DNA from: an uncultured Oceanobacillus sp.
GTDB taxonomy: Bacteria > Bacillota > Bacilli > Bacillales > Amphibacillaceae
Reading direction: 5' to 3'
Length of the DNA stretch: 8,713 bases
Assembly (NCBI GenBank): GCA_938004015.1
Contig: CALKWU010000072.1
Coordinates: forward strand, 1 to 8,713
The notes beneath the pieces are model-generated. The model did no database searches and was not told where the DNA came from. It was given only the letters and a program-made list of their open reading frames with translations. A program made the translations under genes and the position numbers. This document shows positions 1-6,009 of this stretch, piece by piece. Position 1 is the stretch's first letter. Each line of letters opens with the position of its first letter.

Positions 1-133
1 CAAGCTGGAAAACGTATTTTTAGTGAGTTTAGTTTTCCTACACCAAAAACTGAGATAGTACCAAAACACACGTATGTTCCAGGTGTTGCTAAAGCATGTT
101 TTCCTACACCAAAAACTGAGATAGTACCAAAAC
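1..133 (-). CRISPR. Leader-proximal end of a type II-A CRISPR array (continues off the left edge)
   Basis: Two identical 36-bp repeats lie at 32-67 and 98-133. They are separated by a 30-bp spacer (68-97), and a second 30-bp spacer (2-31) lies to the left. Base 1 is a C, which matches the last plus-strand base of a repeat, so a third repeat is probably cut by the window edge. Read on the minus strand the repeat begins GTTTTGGTAC and ends GTAGGAAAAC. The terminal GTTTT/AAAAC makes both orientations look plausible. The minus strand is chosen because the anti-repeat in the tracrRNA gene pairs with that sense, because it matches the direction of the cas genes, and because the leader motif lies just beyond position 133. 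The spacer at 68-97 is therefore the newest. The two repeats show no degeneracy, as expected at the leader end. Confidence 0.97.
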
Positions 134-166
134 CTCAAAATTAATTCAAATGCCTGCTGGTAGCTA
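134..166 (-). promoter_or_regulatory. CRISPR leader 3' end with leader-anchoring motif
   Basis: Only 33 bp separate the csn2 stop codon from the first repeat. On the minus strand the last seven leader bases are TTTTGAG (134-140), directly abutting the repeat. This agrees at six of seven positions with the ATTTGAG leader-anchoring sequence described for S. thermophilus-type II-A arrays, where it directs Cas1-Cas2 to the first repeat. The motif and its position are seen; its function is inferred from the family. The rest of the leader must overlap the 3' end of csn2. Confidence 0.7.
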
Positions 167-1126
167 TCAGCGTAGGTCGGAAATGAATCGTTTGAGGTTT
201 GGTTCTAAGCCTTGTGGCACTTGGATTCCTTTCATATCTAGATTATACATGATAACTTGGATAATTGTAATAATCTCTCCCCAATTACTGATCTCTAAGT
301 TCAACAAATCAGCTTCGGAAATGGAGTTATCCACAAGGTTAAAAAACACATCTACAGCTTGATCATATAATTTTTCAGTACAATAAAACGGAACTTCATT
401 TCTAATTTTACTTTTCATCTGTTCGAGTAAAGCGGAGTGTATAATTCTTTCTTTATAGAAATAGTTTTTTGATCCAAAACTCTCCCTTTCAGAAACGAGC
501 AGAAATTTATAACCGTGAGCAATCGCTTTTTCCACTAATTTATAAAAATTCTGCAATTGTACATCATCTGCAAACAATTCAGGCAGTTCCACAATGACCA
601 ACGTTTTCTTTTCCAATGGCTTTTCTAAAATAATATTTAATAATAATGTTTTAACTTCAATTGGGGAAAGATTGTTACCGGTTATTGATTTGAAAAAGAC
701 TTGATTGCTTAAAGTTTTTTCATTAATATGATTTAACTTTGCTTCGACTCCCCATTTTCTTAATCGTTGGTTGATCAATTCAAATTCTTCATCAAGTAAA
801 TCCCAAATCTCTATCAGTTCTTGATATAGTGGTGAATAAGTCAATTGTTCCGTAATTTCATATTGAACTTTCTTTAATGGTGAGTTTGCAGTTATTTTAG
901 AAAGATGCACATCAGCATCAAAAGGAATAAAGAAGCAATTCCAATCTTTTTTATTAATCGGAACACTCCCCTCAAAGATTTTTATAGGAGAATTCCTTGA
1001 ATTAAAGAAATCATCTACTTGGCGGATCAATCGATTCCAAATCAATTGCTGACCATATAAGAGTGTACAATCGGCTACTTCAATTTCCCATTCATTCTCG
1101 GGTGTCACTATCGTCCATATTTTCAT
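167..1126 (-). CDS. csn2: Type II-A adaptation protein Csn2, long (S. thermophilus CRISPR1-like) form
   Basis: This 319-aa protein sits in the csn2 position, after cas2 and before the array. Its length fits the long Csn2 branch (roughly 310-350 aa) rather than the roughly 220-aa S. pyogenes branch. Csn2 family members are ring-forming, DNA-end-binding proteins needed for spacer acquisition, with a degenerate P-loop NTPase-like head. Compatible features are the N-terminal beta segment leading to LLYGQQ (about residues 22-27), where a normal P-loop would have GxxxxGK[ST], and two hydrophobic strands, TLVIVELPELF (175-185) and GYKFLLVSE (205-213). There is no intact Walker A motif, as expected for the family. 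The ATG overlaps the cas2 stop by 4 bp (ATGA), and its own ribosome site is weak (GGTGA), which suggests translational coupling to cas2. The 3' end carries the candidate array promoter. The assignment rests on position plus overall character; the fold was not tested. Confidence 0.88.
   Translation of the reverse strand: MKIWTIVTPENEWEIEVADCTLLYGQQLIWNRLIRQVDDFFNSRNSPIKIFEGSVPINKKDWNCFFIPFDADVHLSKITANSPLKKVQYEITEQLTYSPLYQELIEIWDLLDEEFELINQRLRKWGVEAKLNHINEKTLSNQVFFKSITGNNLSPIEVKTLLLNIILEKPLEKKTLVIVELPELFADDVQLQNFYKLVEKAIAHGYKFLLVSERESFGSKNYFYKERIIHSALLEQMKSKIRNEVPFYCTEKLYDQAVDVFFNLVDNSISEADLLNLEISNWGEIITIIQVIMYNLDMKGIQVPQGLEPNLKRFISDLR
242..270 (-). promoter_or_regulatory. Candidate promoter of the CRISPR array, inside csn2
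   Basis: On the minus strand a perfect TATAAT (242-247) lies 17 bp downstream of TTACAA (265-270), a 3/6 match to the -35 consensus. A start near 235 would give a leader RNA of about 100 nt before the first repeat. No better promoter is visible between here and the array. The sequence is also csn2 coding sequence (around a Met-Tyr-Asn), so the match could be chance. Confidence 0.45.
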
Positions 1127-1452
1127 AATATCACCAACGGATCTTCTGTAATGGTTTCTTCCTGAATCGTTTTTCCGCCTACCATAATTAACATTCTTTC
1201 GTATTGTTTATTTGTCACTCCCATAATCCTAATTGAACCTTTGGGAGGGAGATTATTACGTAATGTTTGAATATATTGCGTCATACTGACCCGATTGGGA
1301 AAAATCTTCACATATACTGAAAATTGGATCATCGTAAAGCCGTTATTAATTAAATATTTGCGAAATCTAGTATATATTCGTCGTTCTTCCTTCGTGTTCA
1401 TAGGCAGGTCAAAAAATAATAATAGTCTCATGATTCTATATGGCGATCCCAT
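1123..1452 (-). CDS. cas2: CRISPR-associated endonuclease-fold protein Cas2
   Basis: Cas2 dimerises and bridges two Cas1 dimers in the spacer integrase complex. The 109-aa product has the typical first beta strand ending in the conserved Asp, LLLFFDLPM (Asp15), followed by an arginine-rich helix (KEERRIYTRFRKYL), a second strand with QFSVYVKI, and the C-terminal VTNKQYERM...GGK pattern seen in type II-A Cas2 proteins. The ATG at 1452 is preferred because the resulting N-terminus (MGSPYRIMRL) resembles the MSYR(Y/I)MR start common in II-A relatives. It overlaps cas1 by 17 bp. An upstream ATG at 1488 would add 12 residues and a 53-bp overlap. The ATG at 1431 would give a shorter protein starting at MRLLLFF with no overlap. 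None of the starts has a strong Shine-Dalgarno, so coupling to cas1 is likely. The stop overlaps the csn2 start. Confidence 0.94.
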   Translation of the reverse strand: MGSPYRIMRLLLFFDLPMNTKEERRIYTRFRKYLINNGFTMIQFSVYVKIFPNRVSMTQYIQTLRNNLPPKGSIRIMGVTNKQYERMLIMVGGKTIQEETITEDPLVIL

Positions 1453-2335
1453 TTTCCGGGTACACCAAAAAATCATCATTATTTTCATTCATCGATTTGA
1501 TGAATGATTGGACGAAAAGATCAATTGCATTTAAAACAGTTTGACGCTGCCCGTTAATTGAAATTTTTGCACTGAGCCGACGAATTAATAATTGTTTTGC
1601 TTCCCAATTCAAGTAATCATCTTCTTTTATCGTCATCGCTACCCAAAAATCAATAACCGGACGGAACACTTCCATACAGTCATCAACGAGATTAAAAGCG
1701 TTGAATTGATTTCGGTGACCAATACCGAATGCAGGGTGTAAACCGTAAGCGACGACCGTTCTAGCGACGCAAGCACGCAACACAATATAACCATAATTTA
1801 ATGCAGCATTATACGAATCAGCAGAACCTCGTAGTCTTTGAAAATCAGAGCCAAATAGTTCATTAAAATATAATTTTGCAGCATGTCCTTCTCTATTGCT
1901 ACTATCTTCAAAATCAACTTGATCTGCTAAAGCTCTAAGCCGTTTAATTACCACTGGATCTTTATCCAAGTACTCCAACAAAGAGGCCTGATTACGTATT
2001 TTTACTTGAACAATACGTTGCCACATTTTACCCTTTGCTTCCTCGCTCCAATTTAATTGTTTATGAAGCACTCCATACACCCGGTGATGGCTGTATAGTC
2101 CGAGTGAAAAAACATTCGGATGGTGGTTTTCATCACAAAAGATTAATAGAATGTGATAAAGCGTCAATTTATTCATTAATTGACCAGTCACCACTGTCCG
2201 GTTGTTATCGACGACGATCGTATGGATATCCGATAAGGGAATTAGCACTTCCTGTCCTTCTTTGATGACTTTCAGGTTGTCCAAATAAAGCTTCATTTCT
2301 TCGGCCTCTGAAATGTAAACGATCCGCCAACTCAA
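1436..2335 (-). CDS. cas1: CRISPR integrase Cas1
   Basis: Cas1 is the catalytic integrase that inserts new spacers at the leader end of the array. The 299-aa length is normal for type II-A. The three metal-binding residues of the family can be located: Glu149 in the SSNREGHAAKLYF segment, His207 in GIGHRNQFNAFNL, and Glu222 in DDCMEVFRP. The N-terminal beta domain and the helical C-terminal domain are both complete. The start is a TTG at 2333-2335, nine bases after a perfect AAGGAGG (2345-2351) on the minus strand; no ATG fits as well. That ribosome site lies inside a terminator-like hairpin (separate entry). cas1, cas2 and csn2 overlap and are surely co-transcribed. No separate promoter is visible between the tracrRNA terminator and cas1, so the adaptation genes may depend on read-through from cas9 or the tracrRNA. 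Confidence 0.97.
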   Translation of the reverse strand: MSWRIVYISEAEEMKLYLDNLKVIKEGQEVLIPLSDIHTIVVDNNRTVVTGQLMNKLTLYHILLIFCDENHHPNVFSLGLYSHHRVYGVLHKQLNWSEEAKGKMWQRIVQVKIRNQASLLEYLDKDPVVIKRLRALADQVDFEDSSNREGHAAKLYFNELFGSDFQRLRGSADSYNAALNYGYIVLRACVARTVVAYGLHPAFGIGHRNQFNAFNLVDDCMEVFRPVIDFWVAMTIKEDDYLNWEAKQLLIRRLSAKISINGQRQTVLNAIDLFVQSFIKSMNENNDDFLVYPENGIAI

Positions 2336-2338
2336 AAT

Positions 2339-2371
2339 AAAAAACCTCCTTCATTTGTGAGGAGGGACTTT
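2339..2371 (-). promoter_or_regulatory. Terminator-like hairpin that includes the cas1 Shine-Dalgarno
   Basis: On the minus strand CCTCCT (2360-2365) pairs with AGGAGG (2345-2350) across a 9-base loop, and six T residues follow (2339-2344). An outer AAAA/TTTT pairing is possible through a short internal loop. The 3' arm is the cas1 ribosome binding site. As RNA this could act as an intrinsic terminator, or as a structure that hides the ribosome site, upstream of cas1-cas2-csn2. The inverted repeat and T-run are seen; a regulatory role is inferred. The stem is only 6 bp. Confidence 0.5.
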
Positions 2372-2382
2372 TCAATAAATGG

Positions 2383-2408
2383 AAAAAGCCCCATTGAATG
2401 GGGCTTTT
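2383..2408 (-). terminator. tracrRNA terminator (bidirectional in form)
   Basis: A near-perfect palindrome, AAAAGCCCCATT then AATGGGGCTTTT around a single central base, gives a GC-rich stem. On the minus strand it ends in a run of T residues (2383-2387). It terminates the tracrRNA and forms its last hairpin. It would also reduce read-through from cas9 into cas1. The symmetry means it could work in the plus direction too. Confidence 0.9.
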
Positions 2409-2478
2409 GAGTTCGGGATAAACCCTTATTTTGGTAGGTTATCCCAGTTTTTGGTGTAGGGCGATAACAAGTATCGCT
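2383..2478 (-). ncRNA. tracrRNA (about 96 nt)
   Basis: The tracrRNA pairs with the crRNA repeat, lets RNase III process the precursor, and holds the guide in Cas9. The anti-repeat is at 2428-2460. Pairing with the repeat gives 9 bp at the 5' end of the repeat (GUUUUGGUA with UACCAAAAU, one G-U), an internal loop of C against ACC, and then about 21 bp more with one G-U. This bulged duplex is typical for type II-A Cas9. After the anti-repeat comes AAGGGUUUAUCCCGAAC, with a GGG/CCC stem and 5-nt loop (2415-2425), in the position of the nexus of the S. aureus tracrRNA. The terminator hairpin follows. Upstream of the anti-repeat a GCGATA/TATCGC hairpin (2461-2477) would form the 5' end. The 5' end is inferred from the promoter and the 3' end from the terminator. 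Confidence 0.92.
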
Positions 2479-2484
2479 AACTCT

Positions 2485-2513
2485 ATCTTACCCCATTCCC
2501 TCACATTTGTAAA
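2485..2513 (-). promoter_or_regulatory. tracrRNA promoter overlapping the cas9 3' end
   Basis: On the minus strand TTTACA (2508-2513) and TAAGAT (2485-2490) are separated by exactly 17 bp, each five of six bases from consensus. The predicted start near 2478 falls at the base of the tracrRNA 5' hairpin. The -35 box lies within the last codons of cas9. Confidence 0.72.
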
Positions 2514-5500
2514 TAGTTTTTGAAATTTTCTTTTTCTATTTTGTAAGTATTGCCTAAAATATCTACATTATACTTAATGACATTTCGAATTGTAGATGGG
2601 GTTAGGAAGCCTTCTTTTTGTAGTTTCTTTCTTTTGTGAACATAATCAACTTCTATTTTATTTTGCCTAGGCATTGCATCTCCACGAAAAATCCTATATT
2701 GTAATTCACCATCCTTTTCAAAGGAAAACAAGTCATTTTTGTATAAACTGAATTGGAATTCATAGGAATCGTCTATTTGCTTGTAATCCTTGACTTTTTC
2801 TTCTTCGTATTTTTCCATGTCCAAGATGTATCGATTCCCTTTCTGTTTCCACCAGTGATAAGGCACACCGATATATTTATACTTACCTTCTTCATTTCGA
2901 TAAAAATCAACCCGAACACTTTTAATACTTTTCAATACCACATCATGTCTAGTACCAGGATATTTGTGTGAAATATCCATGTGAACACCGAGTCTTAAAT
3001 CATAATACTTTAACGTTTTTACGGGAATTTTACCGTCCTTTAAGATGTAACCATGTTGCTCGTAATACGCAGCAAAAGGATTTGGTTCGTTTTTATATTC
3101 ATCAATAATTTTAAGTATTGTTTCCATGACATCCGGGTTATACTTGGCAATAAAGAAATCTTCCGGATTCTTTTTGAGTCTATTTATTAATCGCTTTGCA
3201 TCATTTTTATTTAAATTGTAGATATCTTTAAACTTTCCGATCGTATATTTTTCTCCATTTTTTTCTCTTGTAGCATAAATCGTTTGATTGGATAATGTAC
3301 GGTTCGGTTTTCGATCGACTTTATGGGAATATTTGATATTCGGTTCATAGTTGCGTAAATCTCGAAGAAATGTAATGAATTTGTTGTCAAACATTTCTTG
3401 TTCAGATAGTATTTCACCTGTTTCGCGATCAATGACAGCTCCCGTTTCATTCATATCGAATGTCGTAAAGAAATCAAAAATGGACATTTTACCAATCGCC
3501 GCTACGATTAAAGCATCAATCGCATGATGGGCGTAGCTTCCCTCACGATCTTTATTCAAATGGGCACGTCTCCGTAAGGCTGCTGTAAACGAACCTCTAA
3601 TTGAAAGTACTTTTGTATCGATATTATTCGCATTAAAAAATGAACGTAAATTCATCGAGAAGCTGCGCATAGCATACTGTGTATCCACTAGATTTCGATT
3701 GATGAATTCTTTCTGTAATTCTTCATTGAATTTGACATCCCGCATTTCCAATAGATAGTCTTTCTTTTTTCTATTAATGTTTCCGCTTTCATATAAACTA
3801 TGAACATGAGCCTTAAATTCATCAAACGACCTTGGGCGTTTAAGAGTTTGGAAATATTGATACGGTGTCATTTGTCCTTTGTCTTGATTTTCCCCGTGTA
3901 AGCAAACAACTTTATTGGCCTGGCTATCATCAAAAGAAAGCGAAACCGGAATGATGTGATCGATTTCGAACATGTATGGATTTTGGACGACGTCTTGAGC
4001 AGTGATTGACTTTCCGGAATAGATCGATTGCCAATTTTGTTGCCTCAACAACTTAAGGGCAAGATGTTGCTTAGCATTCAATTTCAGTTCGGAAAGTGAT
4101 TTTACACCCAACATCTCTGAAATTTCCTTTTCATGTTTATTTATTTCCCTTTGGAATCTTTTTTCCATTTCTTTCTTTTCATCACTATTTTTTTCCCTTG
4201 CAGTTTCGACTACAATTGAATCCAGCTCTCCATATTTCTTTCTGATCGCATTGACAATCTTTATCGCTTCCCGATGTGCACGTTTAGCTACTGTACTCAA
4301 TATGGCGGTATCATCGAATAGAATGTTTTTCGTGTTTTTCAATCTGGATAACCTTTTTTCTTCTAGCCCAATTTCAGAGAACAATTCCATTTGGTTTTTG
4401 TTCGTATGCCACAAGTCTTCCATAATAAGGTTCATGGCTTTTTTCGATAATGCATGGTAGCCAGTAAAAGCTGTTGACTCTTTGAAGGCATCTACCATTT
4501 TCTTCTGCATATTCGGTTCAAAATCACTGAATAATTGATGTAATTGTTCTTCGCGACGGTGGTATGCTTTCTCCGCCGTTAAAATTTCAGCAATCTCATC
4601 CATTAAATCGATATCATCTAAAATTTCCTGAGGGAGATCATGTTGGTTGACTATTTTTCTAATTTCCTTAAAACCTTCAAACTTTGTAAATTCGGGTTTA
4701 TCTGTTCGGATGTTTATTCGAAAACCACGTACATCTGTATCGTCCGGTAATCCTTTGTATTTTAATATTTGTTTTATCGTAATATTTTTCCCTTTTTTGA
4801 TGAGATGATTGAAAAGGTGAAGTTTATCTTCATATGTCAAATATTCACCATCCAATTGGATTTTATTTAAGTCCTGACTTAGCATATTGAAGATATCAGC
4901 TGTGACGGACATTTTCGCAATCCTTAATTCTTCCGGAAAATAAGTGCATGTTCCGCGCATCTTATTGATCATGGATGTATATTCGATTTCACCGTGTTCA
5001 TTCAAATAATAGATGCCATATGGTGTCGGTGATTTTTTTGAGCCAGGACCTTCATAATACGCTCTTCGTGTCTCGATGAGGTTAATTAAAGATTCAATAA
5101 AAGATTCGTCTATTTCTGGATGGTATTCCCGTTGTTTATTCAGAATGGCGGTTGCTTCTTTCACATAATCCGCTGTCCGAAAGCGGTTATGTGCCCCTCT
5201 AATTCTTTCACCACTTTCTCTTCGCTTCAGTTGTACTTCACAAATAAATTGATCTTTCAATAATGTTCTGTTTTTTGCAATTTGTTGTTTTGTGGAAAGT
5301 TCGTTCTCGTTACCTTTGTCTTCTTCCTCAGGAGAATCCAACGTTGTACCACGCATCTTTACTAAGTGATAAAGACCAGCCACTAATTCTTCTTTTGATG
5401 TTTTTCCGTAAATTCCGTTGTATCTGGCAAGATAAGGGTCGACCTTGCCTATCCCTGATAATGGCAATCCATACTTTTCAAATAATTGTTTTGCCCTTTC

Positions 5501-5686
5501 TAAGCGATGGTTTCTTCTTCTGATTAATCGTCGAGAACCACGAAATCCTCTTCGTTCTTCGTTTGCGTTTCTTCCAGCTTCTTCAAATAGCCTCACACCG
5601 GCATCAATGATTTTTCCTGTTTCTTTTTCGATGACACCCCAACCGACGGAGGATATTCCAATATCTAATCCGAGTACTTTTCCCAT
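2501..5686 (-). CDS. cas9: Compact type II-A CRISPR effector nuclease Cas9
   Basis: This RNA-guided DNA endonuclease has 1061 residues, close to S. aureus Cas9 (1053) and S. thermophilus CRISPR1 Cas9 (1121). All catalytic elements are visible: RuvC-I Asp8 in LGLDIGISSVGWG; an arginine-rich bridge helix at about 45-69; a helical recognition lobe at about 70-470 with family-typical segments such as HNRFRTADYVKEA and ETRRAYYEGPG (about 166-215); RuvC-II Glu494 in IVVETAREKN; HNH Asp576, His577 and Asn600; and RuvC-III His721 and Asp724 in HHAIDALIVA. A wedge and PAM-interacting region follows, ending in KYNVDILGNTYKI (about 1038-1050). The middle and C-terminal parts (IYATREK...KFKDIY, LKYYDLRLG, LYKND) resemble the S. 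thermophilus CRISPR1 enzyme, while the N-terminal half resembles the S. aureus enzyme. The ATG at 5686 follows AGGAGG (5694-5699) by 7 bases. It appears intact and active. The PAM cannot be read from sequence alone. Confidence 0.98.
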   Translation of the reverse strand: MGKVLGLDIGISSVGWGVIEKETGKIIDAGVRLFEEAGRNANEERRGFRGSRRLIRRRNHRLERAKQLFEKYGLPLSGIGKVDPYLARYNGIYGKTSKEELVAGLYHLVKMRGTTLDSPEEEDKGNENELSTKQQIAKNRTLLKDQFICEVQLKRRESGERIRGAHNRFRTADYVKEATAILNKQREYHPEIDESFIESLINLIETRRAYYEGPGSKKSPTPYGIYYLNEHGEIEYTSMINKMRGTCTYFPEELRIAKMSVTADIFNMLSQDLNKIQLDGEYLTYEDKLHLFNHLIKKGKNITIKQILKYKGLPDDTDVRGFRINIRTDKPEFTKFEGFKEIRKIVNQHDLPQEILDDIDLMDEIAEILTAEKAYHRREEQLHQLFSDFEPNMQKKMVDAFKESTAFTGYHALSKKAMNLIMEDLWHTNKNQMELFSEIGLEEKRLSRLKNTKNILFDDTAILSTVAKRAHREAIKIVNAIRKKYGELDSIVVETAREKNSDEKKEMEKRFQREINKHEKEISEMLGVKSLSELKLNAKQHLALKLLRQQNWQSIYSGKSITAQDVVQNPYMFEIDHIIPVSLSFDDSQANKVVCLHGENQDKGQMTPYQYFQTLKRPRSFDEFKAHVHSLYESGNINRKKKDYLLEMRDVKFNEELQKEFINRNLVDTQYAMRSFSMNLRSFFNANNIDTKVLSIRGSFTAALRRRAHLNKDREGSYAHHAIDALIVAAIGKMSIFDFFTTFDMNETGAVIDRETGEILSEQEMFDNKFITFLRDLRNYEPNIKYSHKVDRKPNRTLSNQTIYATREKNGEKYTIGKFKDIYNLNKNDAKRLINRLKKNPEDFFIAKYNPDVMETILKIIDEYKNEPNPFAAYYEQHGYILKDGKIPVKTLKYYDLRLGVHMDISHKYPGTRHDVVLKSIKSVRVDFYRNEEGKYKYIGVPYHWWKQKGNRYILDMEKYEEEKVKDYKQIDDSYEFQFSLYKNDLFSFEKDGELQYRIFRGDAMPRQNKIEVDYVHKRKKLQKEGFLTPSTIRNVIKYNVDILGNTYKIEKENFKNYLQM

Positions 5687-5734
5687 TCAATGTCCTCCTA
5701 ACTATTTTGAATTTTATAGTATATTTATAGGTAA

Positions 5735-5763
5735 ATTATACCAATACTTAAGAAGATGAACAA
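5735..5763 (-). promoter_or_regulatory. cas9: Candidate cas9 promoter
   Basis: On the minus strand a perfect TATAAT (5735-5740) lies 17 bp downstream of TTGTTC (5758-5763), a weak -35. The predicted start near 5728 gives a 5' leader of about 40 nt that includes AGGAGG. Other TATA-like strings lie in the AT-rich leader, so the exact start is uncertain. Confidence 0.6.
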
Positions 5764-5797
5764 TCTGCGGGAATTCGGATCGGGTTGTAAAAATGAT

Positions 5798-5825
5798 AAA
5801 AGATAAACTGTTGTTATCTTTTTTT
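5798..5825. terminator. Weak AT-rich hairpin with T-run
   Basis: AAAAGATAA (5798-5806) and TTATCTTTT (5814-5822) form a 9-bp stem with a 7-base loop, followed on the plus strand by more T residues. It has the layout of an intrinsic terminator but only one G-C pair, so it may be inactive. It lies upstream of the cas9 promoter and may help insulate it. Confidence 0.3.
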
Positions 5826-5889
5826 GAAAATAATGGTTGAATCAAGGTAAATCTGCATTTGTCTTTGGTCAACAAAAGTCAAAATAACG

Positions 5890-5938
5890 AAAAAATGCAC
5901 ACAAAGTGTGGGGAGGTTGTAACCATACTTTGTGTGCA
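5890..5938 (-). terminator. Terminator downstream of the FAD-dependent oxidoreductase gene
   Basis: TGCACACAAAGTGTGG (5896-5911) and CCATACTTTGTGTGCA (5923-5938) are inverted repeats with a single mismatch around an 11-base loop. On the minus strand the hairpin is followed by six T residues (5890-5895), as in an intrinsic terminator. It lies about 70 bp beyond the oxidoreductase stop. It would separate that gene from cas9 transcription. Confidence 0.8.
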
Positions 5939-6009
5939 TCAATAATATATAATAGATGAACCAAGATTACAGAATGTTGTGTTCTCATAGCTTTTTTACA
6001 GATTTCCTT

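Larger units (their letters stand above)
5687..6009. other. Non-coding gap between cas9 and the oxidoreductase
   Basis: I see no gene in this 323-bp stretch. It holds the cas9 ribosome site and promoter at its left end, an AT-rich hairpin near 5798-5825, and the likely oxidoreductase terminator at 5890-5938. The remaining sequence (about 5826-5889 and 5939-6009) shows nothing I can name. Confidence 0.7.

Noticed and set aside
1..133. Plus-strand orientation of the CRISPR array
   Set aside because: The repeat ends GTTTT/AAAAC allow it, but the tracrRNA anti-repeat, the cas gene direction and the leader motif all support minus-strand transcription.
150..362. Plus-strand open frame opposite the csn2 3' end
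   Set aside because: It overlaps the well-supported csn2 gene and leader and has no ribosome site or recognisable protein.
1453..1488. Longer Cas2 start at 1488
   Set aside because: The extra 12 residues do not resemble Cas2 N-termini and would create a 53-bp overlap with cas1 without a clear ribosome site.
3211..3450. 79-codon minus-strand open frame inside cas9 in another frame
   Set aside because: It lies wholly within the conserved part of cas9 that follows the RuvC-III motif and shows no independent signals.
5732..5747. Stretch overlapping the cas9 -10 box resembles the 5' end of the repeat (GTATTGGTATAATTTA against GTTTTGGTACTATCTC), suggesting a degenerate repeat for autoregulation
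   Set aside because: Only 11 of 16 bases match, the similarity stops there, and no second repeat half or spacer-like guide follows. It is explained by the promoter and AT-rich sequence.
1..5763. Type II-B or II-C classification
   Set aside because: There is no cas4, and a csn2 gene is present after cas2. Together with the S. aureus / S. thermophilus-like Cas9 this makes II-A.
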